A stretch of 64,000 nt of DNA, from NCBI RefSeq assembly GCF_932526225.1, contig NC_064035.1, forward strand, positions 21,751,969-21,815,968. The letters run 5' to 3'. This stretch comes from Nematostella vectensis. Its lineage: Eukaryota; Cnidaria; Anthozoa; Actiniaria; Edwardsiidae. The notes below the pieces were generated by a model. The model was not told the DNA's origin and made no database searches. It worked only from the letters and a program-made list of their open reading frames with translations. A program made the position numbers and the translations under genes. This document shows positions 1 through 15,113 of the stretch, piece after piece (the first letter of the stretch is position 1; each line of letters opens with the position of its first letter).

Positions 1-1817
1 CATAATAGCACCGTACCTGGCTGCACAAGAAGCTGGTCATTCTCCTTCTGCTCAATCACCTTCACAGGAGCGTACCGGATCTGCGCACTTTTGTCAGTCC
101 CTAGTGGCGCCAGGACAGCAGTGCCAGCCGGCACCTTGCTCCACAAAGGAGGTCTGTCTATGATGACGTTTGCACGTGGGAAAGACATGGGCATGTTTCG
201 GGGCATGTAGACGCCCCGCACGTGGCAGTAGACATTCTCGGTATTGTGGTCGACGTACGTGAGATATTCGTAGAGTCTGTAGTTATTTCTGAACCGAATA
301 CCGTAGAAGTTTTGACCTATAAAACATAACGCATCATCAACATCAATTTGTTCATTTCTAATGACAATAATAATAATAATACCTGGAATTATTCTGGGGG
401 GGGGTGGGTGGGTGGGCCAAGCCAGGATTTGTTGTTAACAAAAAAATAAACATTGCCAATTCTTCATGGAATTTTGGCTTTTTGCGCATGTGCGAGTAAC
501 TACTATGTCATCACGTCGAAAAAAGAAGAAGAAAGTAAGAATGACAAGAGTGATCGCCTGGCCGCCGGGTTTGCTGGGATGATTGGGATGCTGAGCGATT
601 TAGAGCGCATTTTGGGGCCGCTTTAGCGCTGTTCGGTGAGATTTAGAATTCCCTCTATCACTCCCACTAATTCTAAATCTCACCGAACAGCGCTAAAGTA
701 GCCCCAAATGCACTCTAAATCGCCTAAAGTGTAAATAATAGACAATTTGAAGTACTACATCAAGTTGGATTGAATTTATTGCATTTTTATCTAAGAATAC
801 TAGCATAAAGTAACGACTTCATATGTTCTCTCTGTTAACGGTCAATGAGCCGGTCGATTCAAATTACTCATTGACAGAGCCTGGGCTACCTGTGGTTTGT
901 GTTGTAGAAAACAAATTTTCCATAGTTTTCCGTTGTGTTTTTTTTCGAAAATCGATATCGCATGCGCAGCTAATGGTGACTCCACGGCATTTTTATCATG
1001 AGGTGACGAATGTCGTGGTGTATACAGTATGTGACCGTCCACTCTCACACGAATTCGTTTGAATCCATATACTCTTTGATACGTTTAGGCCTTCCGTCCA
1101 CACTAACACGGGTGTCGGATACGGATACTTGTGAAAATGTTGTCGAAAGGGAATCAAAATGAATCCGTATACTTTGGTCCGTAGTGTGGACGGTCGACAG
1201 GCGCGTCTGCTGCTTTGAGCATGCGCATATCATAAAAATGAAGCTACGCTGTCCCCTTCAGCCCTTTCTGACGTTTGAATTCGTGTTAGTGTGGACAGCT
1301 GGATCCAAGCGAAAATGCTGCGAAAACGATAGTGTGGACGCGAATCAAATTTTAGACATACACTTGCAGATCTCATCTCATCCGAATTTCTTAGATGTGC
1401 TCCACCACCACATATTCAATCGACCTCCAGTGGATTAACATTGAATTTGATGGGAGGTTAAAAGTCTTCAAAAATACTTTTCTGAAGTTCATATTGGCGA
1501 AATTGGTTTTTCAGTAGCCACGTGGTTGCTGCGGCACATAAGAAACCCCAGGGGAAGCGTCAAACTTCTACGGCGTATTGCCGTACATCAGAACCTTATC
1601 AAGCGTGAAACCCCCATAAAACAGACACTTGCAATATACGGACATACTGTACTTAATTGGTAATAACGGGAGGCAGACACAAAATTTCGTGAGACAATCA
1701 AATTGTTAGAAAATAGATAAACGTATAATGGTCAGGATGCATAACTAGAAACTTACTGATGCTTGTTCTTATCTGTGTAAGAGCGATCAGCAGACCAGTC
1801 AAAGCAAGACATCGCAT
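1..1817 (-). CDS. Secreted protein of unknown family, first two exons (partial)
   Basis: Two exons join in phase. Exon 1 is complement 1757-1817. It starts with ATG at 1817 and encodes a hydrophobic leader (MRCLALTGLLIALTQ), then ends at a GTAAGT donor leaving one base. Exon 2 is complement 1-316. It follows an AG acceptor at 317-318, starts with two bases that complete a Ser codon, and stays open to the window edge; the other two frames have stops. The leader looks like a signal peptide, so the product is probably secreted or membrane bound. Exon 2 encodes about 105 residues beginning QNFYGIRFRNNYRLYEY. I do not recognise the family. The rest lies outside the window. The splice model is strong because the phases match; the function is unknown. 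Confidence 0.7.
595..723. repeat. 129-bp hairpin (foldback MITE-like)
   Basis: Arms 595-650 and 668-723 are near-perfect reverse complements (few mismatches) around a spacer of about 17 bases. This is typical of a short foldback element. No coding capacity and no clear target duplication were seen. Confidence 0.8.
1034..1345. repeat. Probable MITE-derived repeat with GTGTGGAC motifs
   Basis: The motif GTGTGGACG or its reverse complement CGTCCACAC recurs several times (about 1097, 1185, 1290, 1331), with GAATC-type flanks and imperfect inverted symmetry. This resembles short non-autonomous DNA transposons. Ends are not sharply defined. Confidence 0.4.
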
Positions 1818-2078
1818 ATCTGTGTTAAACTGCAAGAACAAGCCTTTTGCGCGCGCACCATGTCATAATACCTTTTTAGAACAAGCAAGTAGGATGTGAC
1901 GTATTGCAAAAAAAAAAAAAACAACACAAAAATAATATTTTTAGCAAAAAAAAAGCGCGCAAAAGAAACACAAGTACCTTTTTTCAGTAATGTTCATCAT
2001 TCCAATTGTGTTTATTTATGGAAAAATGCCTGGTGAATAGTTATTAGTGAGTAAAAATTAGATGCTATGTCGTCTGTC

Positions 2079-2294
2079 CACAGGGAGCCCATGCTCGCAG
2101 TTTGCGGTTTTGGGGATTTGTAAAATAAATAAAAAAACACTAGGCTCACCAAATTATAGAAGTGATCAATTTATTTCCCTATACATCGTACAAATCGGCA
2201 ACCTTGGCTCGGCTCATGCGCGCAGAAATAAAAAGGACTCTTGGGGCGGTCGGAGTGAAAAATAGGCATTCGACATAAAAACGGGCTCCCTGTG
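2079..2294. repeat. 216-bp segment bounded by 12-bp inverted repeats
   Basis: CACAGGGAGCCC at 2079-2090 is repeated as its exact reverse complement at 2283-2294. The segment ends 39 bases before the C2orf76-like start codon, so it forms much of the presumed promoter or 5' leader. It could be a small insertion or chance symmetry. Confidence 0.4.
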
Positions 2295-2333
2295 TGCACC
2301 GGAGTAGCACCGAGGCCTGGTTACTGATGCAAG

Positions 2334-4851
2334 ATGGCGGAGGAGAGAGACCCAGTAACGGTAGTTGTACGGTTGATAAGGTCATTCGAGTACAGGAATA
2401 TCAAGCATGTCGCGTTCAAAAATGTGTCCCTCTCGCAAACAGCAAAAGACTTTGGGGAATTTGTCAAAAAAGGTATTTACTTATTATACAACCAAGAAGT
2501 CTTTGATTAAAATGGATGATGAATATTGCTTTTTTGTCATTTTTAAGAGGTAGAATCTAGGAAAGATGTGCCTCCTCCATTCAGGAGCTTCCGCTATGGT
2601 ATGGACTCAATTTGTTTGCTTCGCACCCACGACTTCGTTAGATACATCTCTCAGACCCCAATAACCAGAGAAGCTAAAAAAGACACTCGTTTTTAGTACT
2701 GTGGAAATACCCTACTCCCCTTATGGAATTTTGCTCTACGGTGGTGGTGGTGTGATCCTTGCAATTTAATAAATTGGAAGTCATATTTCATGATAAACTA
2801 ACATACATTCAACAGGAGCCTGGAAATCACATTTCTACCAATATAGATCATGATTTCACTGAATAAACTTTCCCACTCACAAAAGACAGAAAAAACAGGT
2901 CACAGATGAATCACACAAATAACACTGCTCCTCCATTTTTTGTGTGATATTTCAGAGTGGTGTTTTGTCATAAATGGTACTGAGGATAACCAGTGGTATC
3001 TTGCATTCTATACAGCCAATGTGCTAAGCATGGTCTTACTGGTTGATAATGAGGGACTCCAGATTCACAACAGAGAGGGATAACGACGGCACACACACAT
3101 TATATTTCTCTGCATACTAAAAGAAAAATGTGGTAGCTGGAATCTTGCATGTGCTCCGTCCTCGAATCTCTGCCCTCATAAATCTTAATTACACCCCACT
3201 ACAGCCCACTTGGAAACAAATGCAAAACTGCAATGAATGCAATGATTTTTTTAAAGGCTTTATAATAATTGTATTGTCCTCATTTGCATGGACTTTGTGA
3301 GAACTCATGGAGGCTCAATTTTTTTAAAGTTTGAGCTTCGGGTGCTGTACGATCATGCATCCATTTTCCATAAGGGTGTCACTCAGGGATTTTGGCATGA
3401 ATAGTACTGTTGGCGGCTACATAGAGAGAGGCTATCCTCTCAACTTTTTTCAAAGCTCACCATCCAGTTAAGTCATGTCAGGTGGTTTGTCTTGTCTAAG
3501 CCCCATTTTACCAATTATTCTGAGTTGGCAGCAAAATAAATCATTTTTATTATTTGTGGGTTTTCGAGTGACTCCCCCCACCCCACCCCCCAGCTCCACA
3601 CTTTTGGGCCAGCATCTCCGTAGGTCTGAAATAAGTTGAGGAATAATGAAATTAAAACTGATTGTTTTATTTTTTAAGATAAATTCAAAATTCAACACAA
3701 GGCCCATCATGCCAAGGTAATGTGTCGATTGGAGATCTACCTTGTCCTGGCGAACATCAGGCTTCTGCCCATAAAAACCTTTGAAGCATTTTCATTGGCC
3801 TGCACTTAAACAGTGTCCAATCACACCAACTTGCTCAATGCACTGAGCAATCAAAAGCCACCAAATTTATATCTCCTTCGACCCAAGAACAGCACACCCC
3901 CTCTAGCTTGAACAATAGGAGCCAATGAGAACAGCACTTTTTTTGCTTCTCTCCTAACAAACGAATGTTTTGTTTCTAGACAAATGATCCTGTTATAAGA
4001 ACAGATGATGACGATACCCTGATATTGAAGGAGGAGCTTACACTGGATGCGAATGGTGTAGGTAAGATGGTGAACAAAGAAGTTTTAAAAAATGAGGCGC
4101 GACCCCAGGATTGGTTGAAGGGAGGTGTGCACTCATCATTTTGAAAAAGGATAGGTTTTGATAATCCTTCAATAAGAAATGTTCTATTTTGAAAAAGGAT
4201 AGGTTTTGATAATCCTTCAATAAGAAATGTTCCATTTTGAAAAAGGATAGGTTTTGATAATCCTTCAATAAGAAATGTTCTATTTTGAAAAAGGATAGGT
4301 TTTGATAATCCTTCAATAAGAAATGTTCTATTTTGAAAAAGGATAGGTTTTGATAATCCTTCAATAAGAAATGTTCCATTTTGAAAAAGGATAGGTTTTG
4401 ATAATCCTTCAATAAGAAATGTTCTATTTTGAAAAAGGATAGGTTTTGATAATCCTTCAATAAGAAATGTTCCATTTTGAAAAAGGATAGGTTTTGATAA
4501 TCCTTCAATAAGAAATGTTCTATTTTGAAAAAGGATAGGTTTTGATAATCCTTCAATAAGAAATGTTCTATTTTGAAAAAGGATAGGTTTTTATAATCCT
4601 TCAATAAGAAATGTTCTATTTTGGAAAAGGATAGGTTTTGATAATCCTTCAATAAGAAATGTTCTATTTTGTTTCCGACCCGGCAGCTTTACAAATCTGT
4701 GAGCGTTATTGTTTTTCTATTTTTTCCATGGCAATTGCTTGATGCTAACACCTAAATTTGATTCTTTTTTGCAGAACATGAAACTGAACTGTCATTCTTC
4801 AATTATGATGATTACTTGAAGTATAAAGAAAATCCACAATTAAAGTGGTGA
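2334..4851 (+). CDS. C2orf76: UPF0538 protein C2orf76 homologue
   Basis: Identified exons: 2334-2472, 2548-2598, 3980-4061 and 4775-4851 (TGA at 4849-4851). Exon 1 encodes MAEERDPVTVVVRLIRSF, matching the conserved VRLIRSFEHRN start of vertebrate C2orf76. Exon 2 carries the PPPFRSFRY motif. The last two exons match the acidic DDDDTLILKE segment and the FNYDDYLKYKENP tail, ending KW. The function of this family is unknown. Exon 2 ends with one extra base but exon 3980-4061 starts in frame 0, so one short exon (corresponding to the TLKIIHQAHK region) must lie between 2599 and 3979; I could not find it. Exon 1 begins in an AAGATGGCGG context, a YY1-like site over the start codon. AATAAA at 5610-5615 is a candidate polyadenylation signal. 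Confidence 0.85.
4139..4671. repeat. 48-bp minisatellite, about 11 copies, in the last C2orf76 intron
   Basis: Unit ATTTTGAAAAAGGATAGG... repeats every 48 bp with over 95% identity. Copies alternate between GTTCTATTTT and GTTCCATTTT variants, suggesting expansion by multi-unit blocks. Because 48 is divisible by 3, the minus strand shows a 204-codon open frame of 16-residue repeats; it sits in an intron and I do not call it a gene. Confidence 0.97.
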
Positions 4852-6191
4852 AGATATAATGTTTGAATATAGAAGAAGAGTTGTAAGCCAGGCAAAATCC
4901 TGCTAGACAAGTCCTCTTTTTAATGTCAACTACTTGTGTGACACATGGTTTTGTAGACTATAAAACTCTATGCAAATGAGTTTCATCTCAGAAATTAAAT
5001 CCTCCTGAAGCACGGTGAATTTCAATCCGTTCAACAACTAAAACAGCTCAATTCTTTTCTTTTAAGGATCAAATAATAATGGGAGACATGTAATTAAAAC
5101 GATAAGAGTTTTAAATATTAAAAACAAATTGTCATGCAAGTGTGATCTACATATGGATTTACGGTGTAGGGATCCAGTAGTTTTGTGTCTCATTTTTGGT
5201 TGTCATATTCCCAGGTAACATTTTCTCAGTCAATTTGATGTCTGAATGATGTTTCAAAAGAAAGGTTTTTACAAATTTCTTTATGTTTGTATTCAAGTGA
5301 ATGCCAGAAAGGTGCCGTGTCTATTTCAGGGCAGCATTAGCTTGCACAGAGCAAACAAGGGACTGGGAGACTAAGTATGCACCAGGGACTAAGGATGGGT
5401 TTATAGTATACTAATTCTTCCGAAATATTCCACCTAAGCTAGACTACCAGCTATAGTACAAAATATTGGCAGGAAAAAAATTACAATTGATATGTTTCTT
5501 TAATTTACAGCACCTCCAAATGTTCTCACAGCAAGTAGCTAAACATTTTGATTAGTAATTTAATTTCTCATTTTACAAATGCTTTAATAGATCATTAAAC
5601 TAGTAACCAAATAAAGATGGGCTAGGAGGTGTCCCAGAAAGATTGTTTTTGCTTACCCTTATTTAGTTAATATTTATTCCAGCTTTACAGAGAAAACAGC
5701 ACACCAGCAATAAAGCACAGCACACTTCTAAAGTTGCTGCCTGATGTGATTTAAAACGATGTGTTATATTTCATTTATAGACTAGTGCAATCACTAAATC
5801 TTAGGGATAAATAGGTACACAATTAAACTTTTTTCATGGAATGAAAAGTCATGCCGAAGCAATGCATTGTGGGCTAGAATGAACTCATTGTTGTATGGGT
5901 TTGGTGAATGCAATAACCTAACACCACAGTCAAACTGCATATTTGGCTTGACTTCTTGAAAGGAAAACACTACAACAGTATTTTTGAGAGCCTAGCCGTA
6001 ACTGGCATAATGTACAGTCAATCTGTTTTAGAAACATAAAAAGCTTTGTTTTATTTTAATAAAAATTTTTAAGTTATGTACAGTTACCCTACAATAATTA
6101 TTTACTTCAGAATAGTGCTGTCATAAATAGATTAACACTTTATAAAATTGTGTGCACCTTCTCCTAGTAGTGGTATTGCTTGATGACAGAC
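4852..6191. other. Intergenic region between C2orf76 and CREB (tail to tail)
   Basis: This holds the presumed 3' untranslated regions of both convergent genes. AATAAA motifs occur on the plus strand (5610-5615 and near 5709), and TTTATT, a minus-strand signal, occurs near 6050. No coding exon, RNA gene or transposon was recognised. Confidence 0.6.
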
Positions 6192-8506
6192 CTACTCTGA
6201 CTTATGGCAATAAAGGTCTTTTAGAGCTTTCAGTTCTTCTATAAGAGTCTTATTCTGGTTTTCAAGCACTGCAACCCTGTTCTCCAGACACTTAACATAT
6301 TCCTTTTTCTTTCTTCTACATTCTTTGGCAGCCTCCCTGCAAACAATGTACGAATATATCAAGATTGAGCAACATTTTTAGTAGGGAATCACTGAAAAAT
6401 TGCATCTTAATTGGAGATAATCAGCACATGAGATGTATACAACTTTTTCTTGTCTCTAAGGGACTAACCTATTTTTCATGAGTCTCATTTCCCTTTTTCT
6501 GGTTGCCTCTTCTGCTATTTGTTGGTTACTCGGGGCAATTCCAGGTTGGTTGAGCACAATCCCTTGTGTCAGCTGTCCAGTTCGAAGAAATTGCTGTTGG
6601 TTAAAAATTAGATCAGCAAATGATGCAAAGTCTTGACACCTAGTACATATAAGAACCTACAGACTGAAATTTATTTTTTTTTAAATTCTTTTATAAGAAC
6701 GTAATCAGCCTGGCAGGGAAGAATAGTTTCTTATTTGAAAGATAACCCACTTGTCAACATTCTGGATATTTATGTAAAACCTATAAGACATAACATGTGA
6801 AGACAATTTAAAACATGATTTCTGGCTGGATTTCTGAGCAAGAAAAAAAGGATACTTTTCATAAATGTTGGGTGCATTTCGTACTGTATACACATGGTAT
6901 TTTTTTGTTGCGGTAAGCATTGTATAACCAGCAAGTATCTTGACTAGTAAATGTTATAATCTGATATATCAGAACATACTCAGCCAGAACTTGAAATTTG
7001 TAGGTTCTTATACACAGGTTTTACTGTATGTGTAAATCCACCTTAAACTATATGGGATTGCTGAAACTTTAATTTTTCACTCTGGGTGAGTCTCACATTT
7101 CCTCACCTGCACTTCTCCAGGAGTTGCTGTGTAGATATATTGCTGACCATCCTAAAAAAATTAAAAAGGAATATTCACAAAAATGACCTGTATTTTTTTT
7201 AACTTTCAGGTTTAGAACTTCTATAGCAAGAAGTAAAAAAGTTACTTTGTATGTAAAGACATTTCTTTTAACCCATAGTTGACATCCCTGTTCAAACTCT
7301 AGCACATCATCTTGTGAAACAAGAAATCAACTAATCCATCATATATTGGTAATTATTCTTGTTGCAGCAGCATTAATGTTTACCTGTTGCTGCTGATATT
7401 GTACGACTGCCGGCTGATTACTTGCTGCAGTCATCGGCATGGCTTGTAAACCTTGCACAGCCTCACCACCAGTAGTAACTATTTGGATTGTACCAGGAAG
7501 AGTAACAGTTTGTGATCCTGCTTGGTAACTGATTGCGTTGGTGCTTATTGCAGTTATCCCTTCACCCCCTTCTGGGTCCTCTGCGATTGTCTCTATCTTT
7601 GTTGGACTGTCAGATCCTGATATATCATTAAATATTTTTCTGAAATGAAGCCAAAATAAATTGACTGTTACTCGCTATAATAAACTAGCATACACAAATA
7701 GATAGCATAATACAGTAATTCTACAGACTCGACATGCTATGTCCGTAATAAAAAACAGATCAAGACAGCATAAAACAGATAAAATAATCCTCCCAATGAC
7801 AAGTAATAAATAAAAGGCAAAAACTGTTGTAGAAGAAAAGGCTACCTTGAGCTTTTTTAGTCTTGTATATAATCAGATTTCCAGAAAGAACAAGTGTGTT
7901 GAAGTGTGTTTCGAGACAAATAATATACAACACAGACCAACAAATCCAAATCCAAACTGTTGCCTTGATTACGAGTTCGTCATGCGCCTACGCGATCTCT
8001 CACGTAAGCCGCCAAAAACCAAACCGAAACTTTCTTGTCACATGGAGCATTCGAAAAAATTCTACTCAATAGGAGATAGGAGGTCCTTTAAAAAACGGGT
8101 ACTGACCAAAGAAAGAACAACCCAGAAACCAAATCCTGCCAAGTAACAGTTAGCTATGGACAATCCATTTGTTGACAGTTTACCTGTAAGATGGCCTTCG
8201 GGAAAGAATGTCCCTTCGCTTCTTGCTATCTTCGTCGATGGTCGTTTCCTCGCCAGTATCAGGGATATGGACGTTCTGTTGTGCTAGCTGTAATTGGGCA
8301 GTTAAAGATTGCGGCTGCAGTTGGTGGATAGGAGACTGGGCAGTTTGTATAACCGATTGTTGGTTAGGTTGTATGACTGAGGAGACTTGGATCGTCTGCA
8401 TGGAATTTTGTGATGAATTCACACCACTAGCTCCTTGGCCATGCTGACCAATAGATGTCCCATTCTCGATTTCGGTTATATTCCCTTGATCATCTAGTTG
8501 ATCCAT
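6192..8506 (-). CDS. CREB1: CREB/ATF1-family bZIP transcription factor
   Basis: Five exons on the minus strand: 8184-8506, 7384-7639, 7107-7151, 6469-6593 and 6192-6336, all with GT-AG junctions and matching phases, giving 297 aa. ATG is at 8506; stop is TAG at 6192-6194. Residues about 97-115 are the kinase-inducible domain, with RRPSYR whose serine (about 106) corresponds to the PKA site Ser133 of human CREB, then KIFNDISG. Glutamine-rich activation segments flank it (QPNQQSVIQTAQ, VVQYQQQQ). Residues about 236-297 are the bZIP: basic region KNREAAKECRRKKKEYVK, then the leucine zipper LENRVAVLENQNKTL and the family ending DLYCHKSE. It binds CRE sites (TGACGTCA) as a dimer in the nucleus and is activated by cAMP/PKA phosphorylation (family knowledge). 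Several CREs lie just upstream, suggesting autoregulation. CREB1, CREM and ATF1 cannot be separated for an invertebrate gene. Confidence 0.95.
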
Positions 8507-8756
8507 GTTTACTTGCAATAAAATAGTGAGTCTTGGCGGTCGATCCTCTCGACTTGATCGTTTCTCTTCGCGTCAAGAACTGAGCAGCAAAAACAAAGTC
8601 AAACGAAAGACACATTGCAACAGGAACAAAGACCAGATCGCTAAGACCTTTGATTCAAGTTTCTAGAGGAGTTCAAGTGATAAATAGATGAAAATCGGAC
8701 ACTAGAAACACACTGTTTCTTGTAATAAATCGCGAGAAAATGAAACTTACATGCTA

Positions 8757-8927
8757 CGTCACTTCTACGTCACCTTATTTTTTTACGCATCCAGTGTGTC
8801 GTTGTCTTTCTTGCTCGATTTCGAACAAGACGTAGCCGCGTCACTTCGCGTCACAGCCCCGCGATTCAGCGTATTCGGGGAGGCCTGCCCCTGTGCATAA
8901 CTAACTAACTACATCACCTTGACGTCA
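8757..8927. promoter_or_regulatory. Cluster of cAMP response elements upstream of CREB
   Basis: A full palindromic CRE, TGACGTCA, lies at 8920-8927. Four half-sites CGTCA lie at 8757-8761, 8768-8772, 8839-8843 and 8849-8853. All are within about 420 bp of the CREB start codon, in the gap shared with CDK2. Mammalian CREB and CREM promoters are known to be autoregulated through CREs, so the same is inferred here. Confidence 0.7.
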
Positions 8928-9064
8928 CTACCTGTCTAACGTTGACCGTATGAGGGCAAAAGAAATTATTTTTGTCGTGGTGTGCGCTGTACTTTTTTGC
9001 CGCAAAAAATACTAACTATAATTTTATTCGAGCGTACAAGTCTTTGACCGCCACAGGAAGCAAG

Positions 9065-9258
9065 TTCTCCACAGGCAAAAATTCAACGTGGTGTTGATTA
9101 GGGCTGCCTCAGCGCTAAGAAATTCACGTTATAATTTGTTATATTTTATGTTATATTTTTAGACACTGATGAAGAAACGAAACGTCTGTATTTTAACAAC
9201 ATTATTAGCGCTGTAAACAAACATCTGAACAAAATATAACGTGAATTCTCCACAGGCA
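9065..9258. repeat. Small insertion flanked by 13-bp direct repeats, with inverted repeats inside
   Basis: TTCTCCACAGGCA occurs at 9065-9077 and again at 9246-9258, consistent with a target duplication around 168 bp. Inside, AATTCACGTTATA at 9121-9133 is inverted as TATAACGTGAATT at 9235-9247. CTGATGA...GAAAC at 9166 onward resembles the conserved core of hammerhead ribozymes found in Penelope-like elements, but the expected stem II is absent. Confidence 0.5.
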
Positions 9259-9443
9259 GCCCAGCCAAAACGAATATACTTCTACTTAAGAAAAAAAAGT
9301 TCGCACTTACTGAATAGATATCCAACAACCCACCTATATAGTTGACCCTCGATAATCAAAACCCCGATAGCCGATTAGTCGTATCTGCTTTGGTTGGGCT
9401 AACTGCGGCAAAGAACGGGCTTCCTGTGGCTGTCAAAGATAAA

Positions 9444-9503
9444 CCAATGTCAACAGTTGGCGGGAAAAATCAACCAATCAACGAGTGAGTGAAACGCGGG
9501 AAT
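9444..9503 (+). promoter_or_regulatory. Cell-cycle type promoter: E2F sites and CCAAT boxes upstream of CDK2
   Basis: CCAAT at 9444-9448 and 9474-9478; the E2F-type site TTGGCGGGAA at 9457-9466; a second E2F-like GCGGGAA at about 9497-9503. They lie 95-155 bp upstream of the CDK2 ATG. E2F plus NF-Y is the usual arrangement of G1/S-regulated promoters. No TATA box was noted. Confidence 0.65.
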
Positions 9504-9581
9504 CATTGTGTTTGCGTTACTGGTGCAAGAAGAAGTATGCAGCATTTCACAGCTGCATTGAAGTTCAATTTATCCCTCTAA

Positions 9582-13519
<3,938 letters not shown>

Positions 13520-14834
13520 AACATAAATTTTATTAAAATTATAGTGTGGGGGTGCGCAAGTTTATTCTTTTACTTTAATGCAGAGAACTGAAATAAATAG
13601 GTTTATAGTGCGACATGTGCTTCCATGGCCATCTATCTAGACAAAGTTGAGCGTCTAGCCAATTATGATGTAACAATCATAGTTTCAATCAAGTGCATAC
13701 TGCCTATAGGTGTCCTACCCACCCCACCCCCAGTTATCTCATTTATCCGCAATGAGCATTTCTTTGCATCCCTTGTTGGCTAGTGGTGTACATGTCTTAG
13801 CAGATTCTTTGCAAACTGAACAGGTTGCCATGGTAGCATGTCTCACTATAAGCTTTGATCTAAAGGAATATATATTTCACCACGCTTGCCATAGGTTTAC
13901 TCTCAATGTCAAAAGCTATCCTAAAATTGTCATTCGTTTGCACCTCAATATCATTAGCAGTAAATATGAAAGATAATAGTTAGAGGTGTTCATCTTTCAT
14001 TAATAGCCAATCAAGTCTTCCATTTTCATGTGTTAGACCATTATCACAATGTTGCATGCTTACAAAATGCCACAGACTGGTGGGCCACAGCTGGTCGAAA
14101 ATGGCATTTGAAGTTGAATTTACAGATAATGCAGAAATGCTGCCAGAGTGCTTCTTTTGCCTAGTTTTGGGATTCCCCTTGTCTGCTTCTTGGATCAGCT
14201 CTGTCTTACAGTCTGGCATGTTGGAAGGATGCAACATCAAGAAAACGGTCTATTGGAGCTTTTTCTCTTGTTACACACACACTTTTTCTATTAGACCTAG
14301 CCTTTTTCATGGTTTTTACTTTTTTGTACTAATTATATTCTTGGCATATGTATAGAATATTGTAAATATTTAATAGTGCAGCCCATCATCTTGTATAACA
14401 GTGAGTGGCTTTGAATTTCCTAAGTTATGAATTATTGAAGAAATTTTTGAATGATTATTATTATAATAAAAGCTTCTTTTCTGGATCTTTGTATAATTCC
14501 ACAATAAATTGCTTGGTATCTCACACCTTTGGTTGATATCATTTTAAACTGTATTACAGGGGAATAGTAGCCAGAAGGGGGAGGGGACATGTGAACCAGA
14601 TACCCACACTAGTGGTGCACTGGGTCTTTCTCAAAACAGTTAAGAGAGAGTAAATGAGCTGTCCTTTAAGACTCAAGAAATGAGACTGCCAATCATCTAG
14701 ATATTTAATTAATTAGTAGTTTATGAATAATAGTTAATTAATTAGGTAGTCATGTAAATGATAAGTTATTAGTCATTTTATTCTTAGTTGTTAAAAAAAC
14801 AACGCCTAAAAGTATTTTTGCCCCGCCCGGCCGA
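13520..14834. other. CDK2 3' flank
   Basis: Presumed CDK2 3' untranslated region (AATAAA at 13592-13597) followed by AT-rich sequence with TAATTAATTA blocks near 14705 and 14742. Open frames here (for example 14056-14355) have no recognisable domain. The last bases before 14835 become abruptly C-rich where the virus-like insertion starts. Confidence 0.6.
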
Positions 14835-14923
14835 GCCCCCCACCCCCGGCTGGCCCCCTTGTGTGGTAACATGTGGGAACCTTGCAGTTAGACCCTCGTC
14901 TGTCCTGTAGTATACCGAGCATT
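14835..14923 (+). repeat. Left terminal inverted repeat of the virus-like element
   Basis: About 89 bp matching the reverse complement of 25588-25678 with only a few differences. It starts with a C-rich stretch and ends ...GTATACCGAGCATT. Outside it the flanking sequences diverge. Confidence 0.93.
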
Positions 14924-15113
14924 GGATTGGACCGCCATCCTACGGAGAGCGGAATAACCGTTTTTCGGCCGTGAATTCGAAGCCGCTAGCGTGGCGTTTA
15001 AACCTGAGTTTTACTCCTCGCTCCCGAACTCTTCGCGAATTTCTCGCAGCCTCTTTTTCATCTTTTCGCGCGTCTCCAGGGACTTTCTCGGGGGCCCTTT
15101 CTTGTTTTTTTTC

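Noticed and set aside
4038-4652. 204-codon minus-strand frame of KDYQNLSFFKIEHFLL repeats
   Set aside because: It is the translation of the 48-bp minisatellite inside a C2orf76 intron; the unit length is divisible by three and there is no non-repeat domain.
7847-8146. 99-codon plus-strand frame inside the CREB gene
   Set aside because: Intronic, antisense, low-complexity; no domain.
9166-9193. Functional hammerhead ribozyme
   Set aside because: The CTGATGA and GAAAC boxes are present, but no stem II can form between them; retained only as a weak relic hint.
14056-14355. 99-codon plus-strand frame downstream of CDK2
   Set aside because: Lies in the CDK2 3' flank; no recognisable domain and an antisense frame is equally open.
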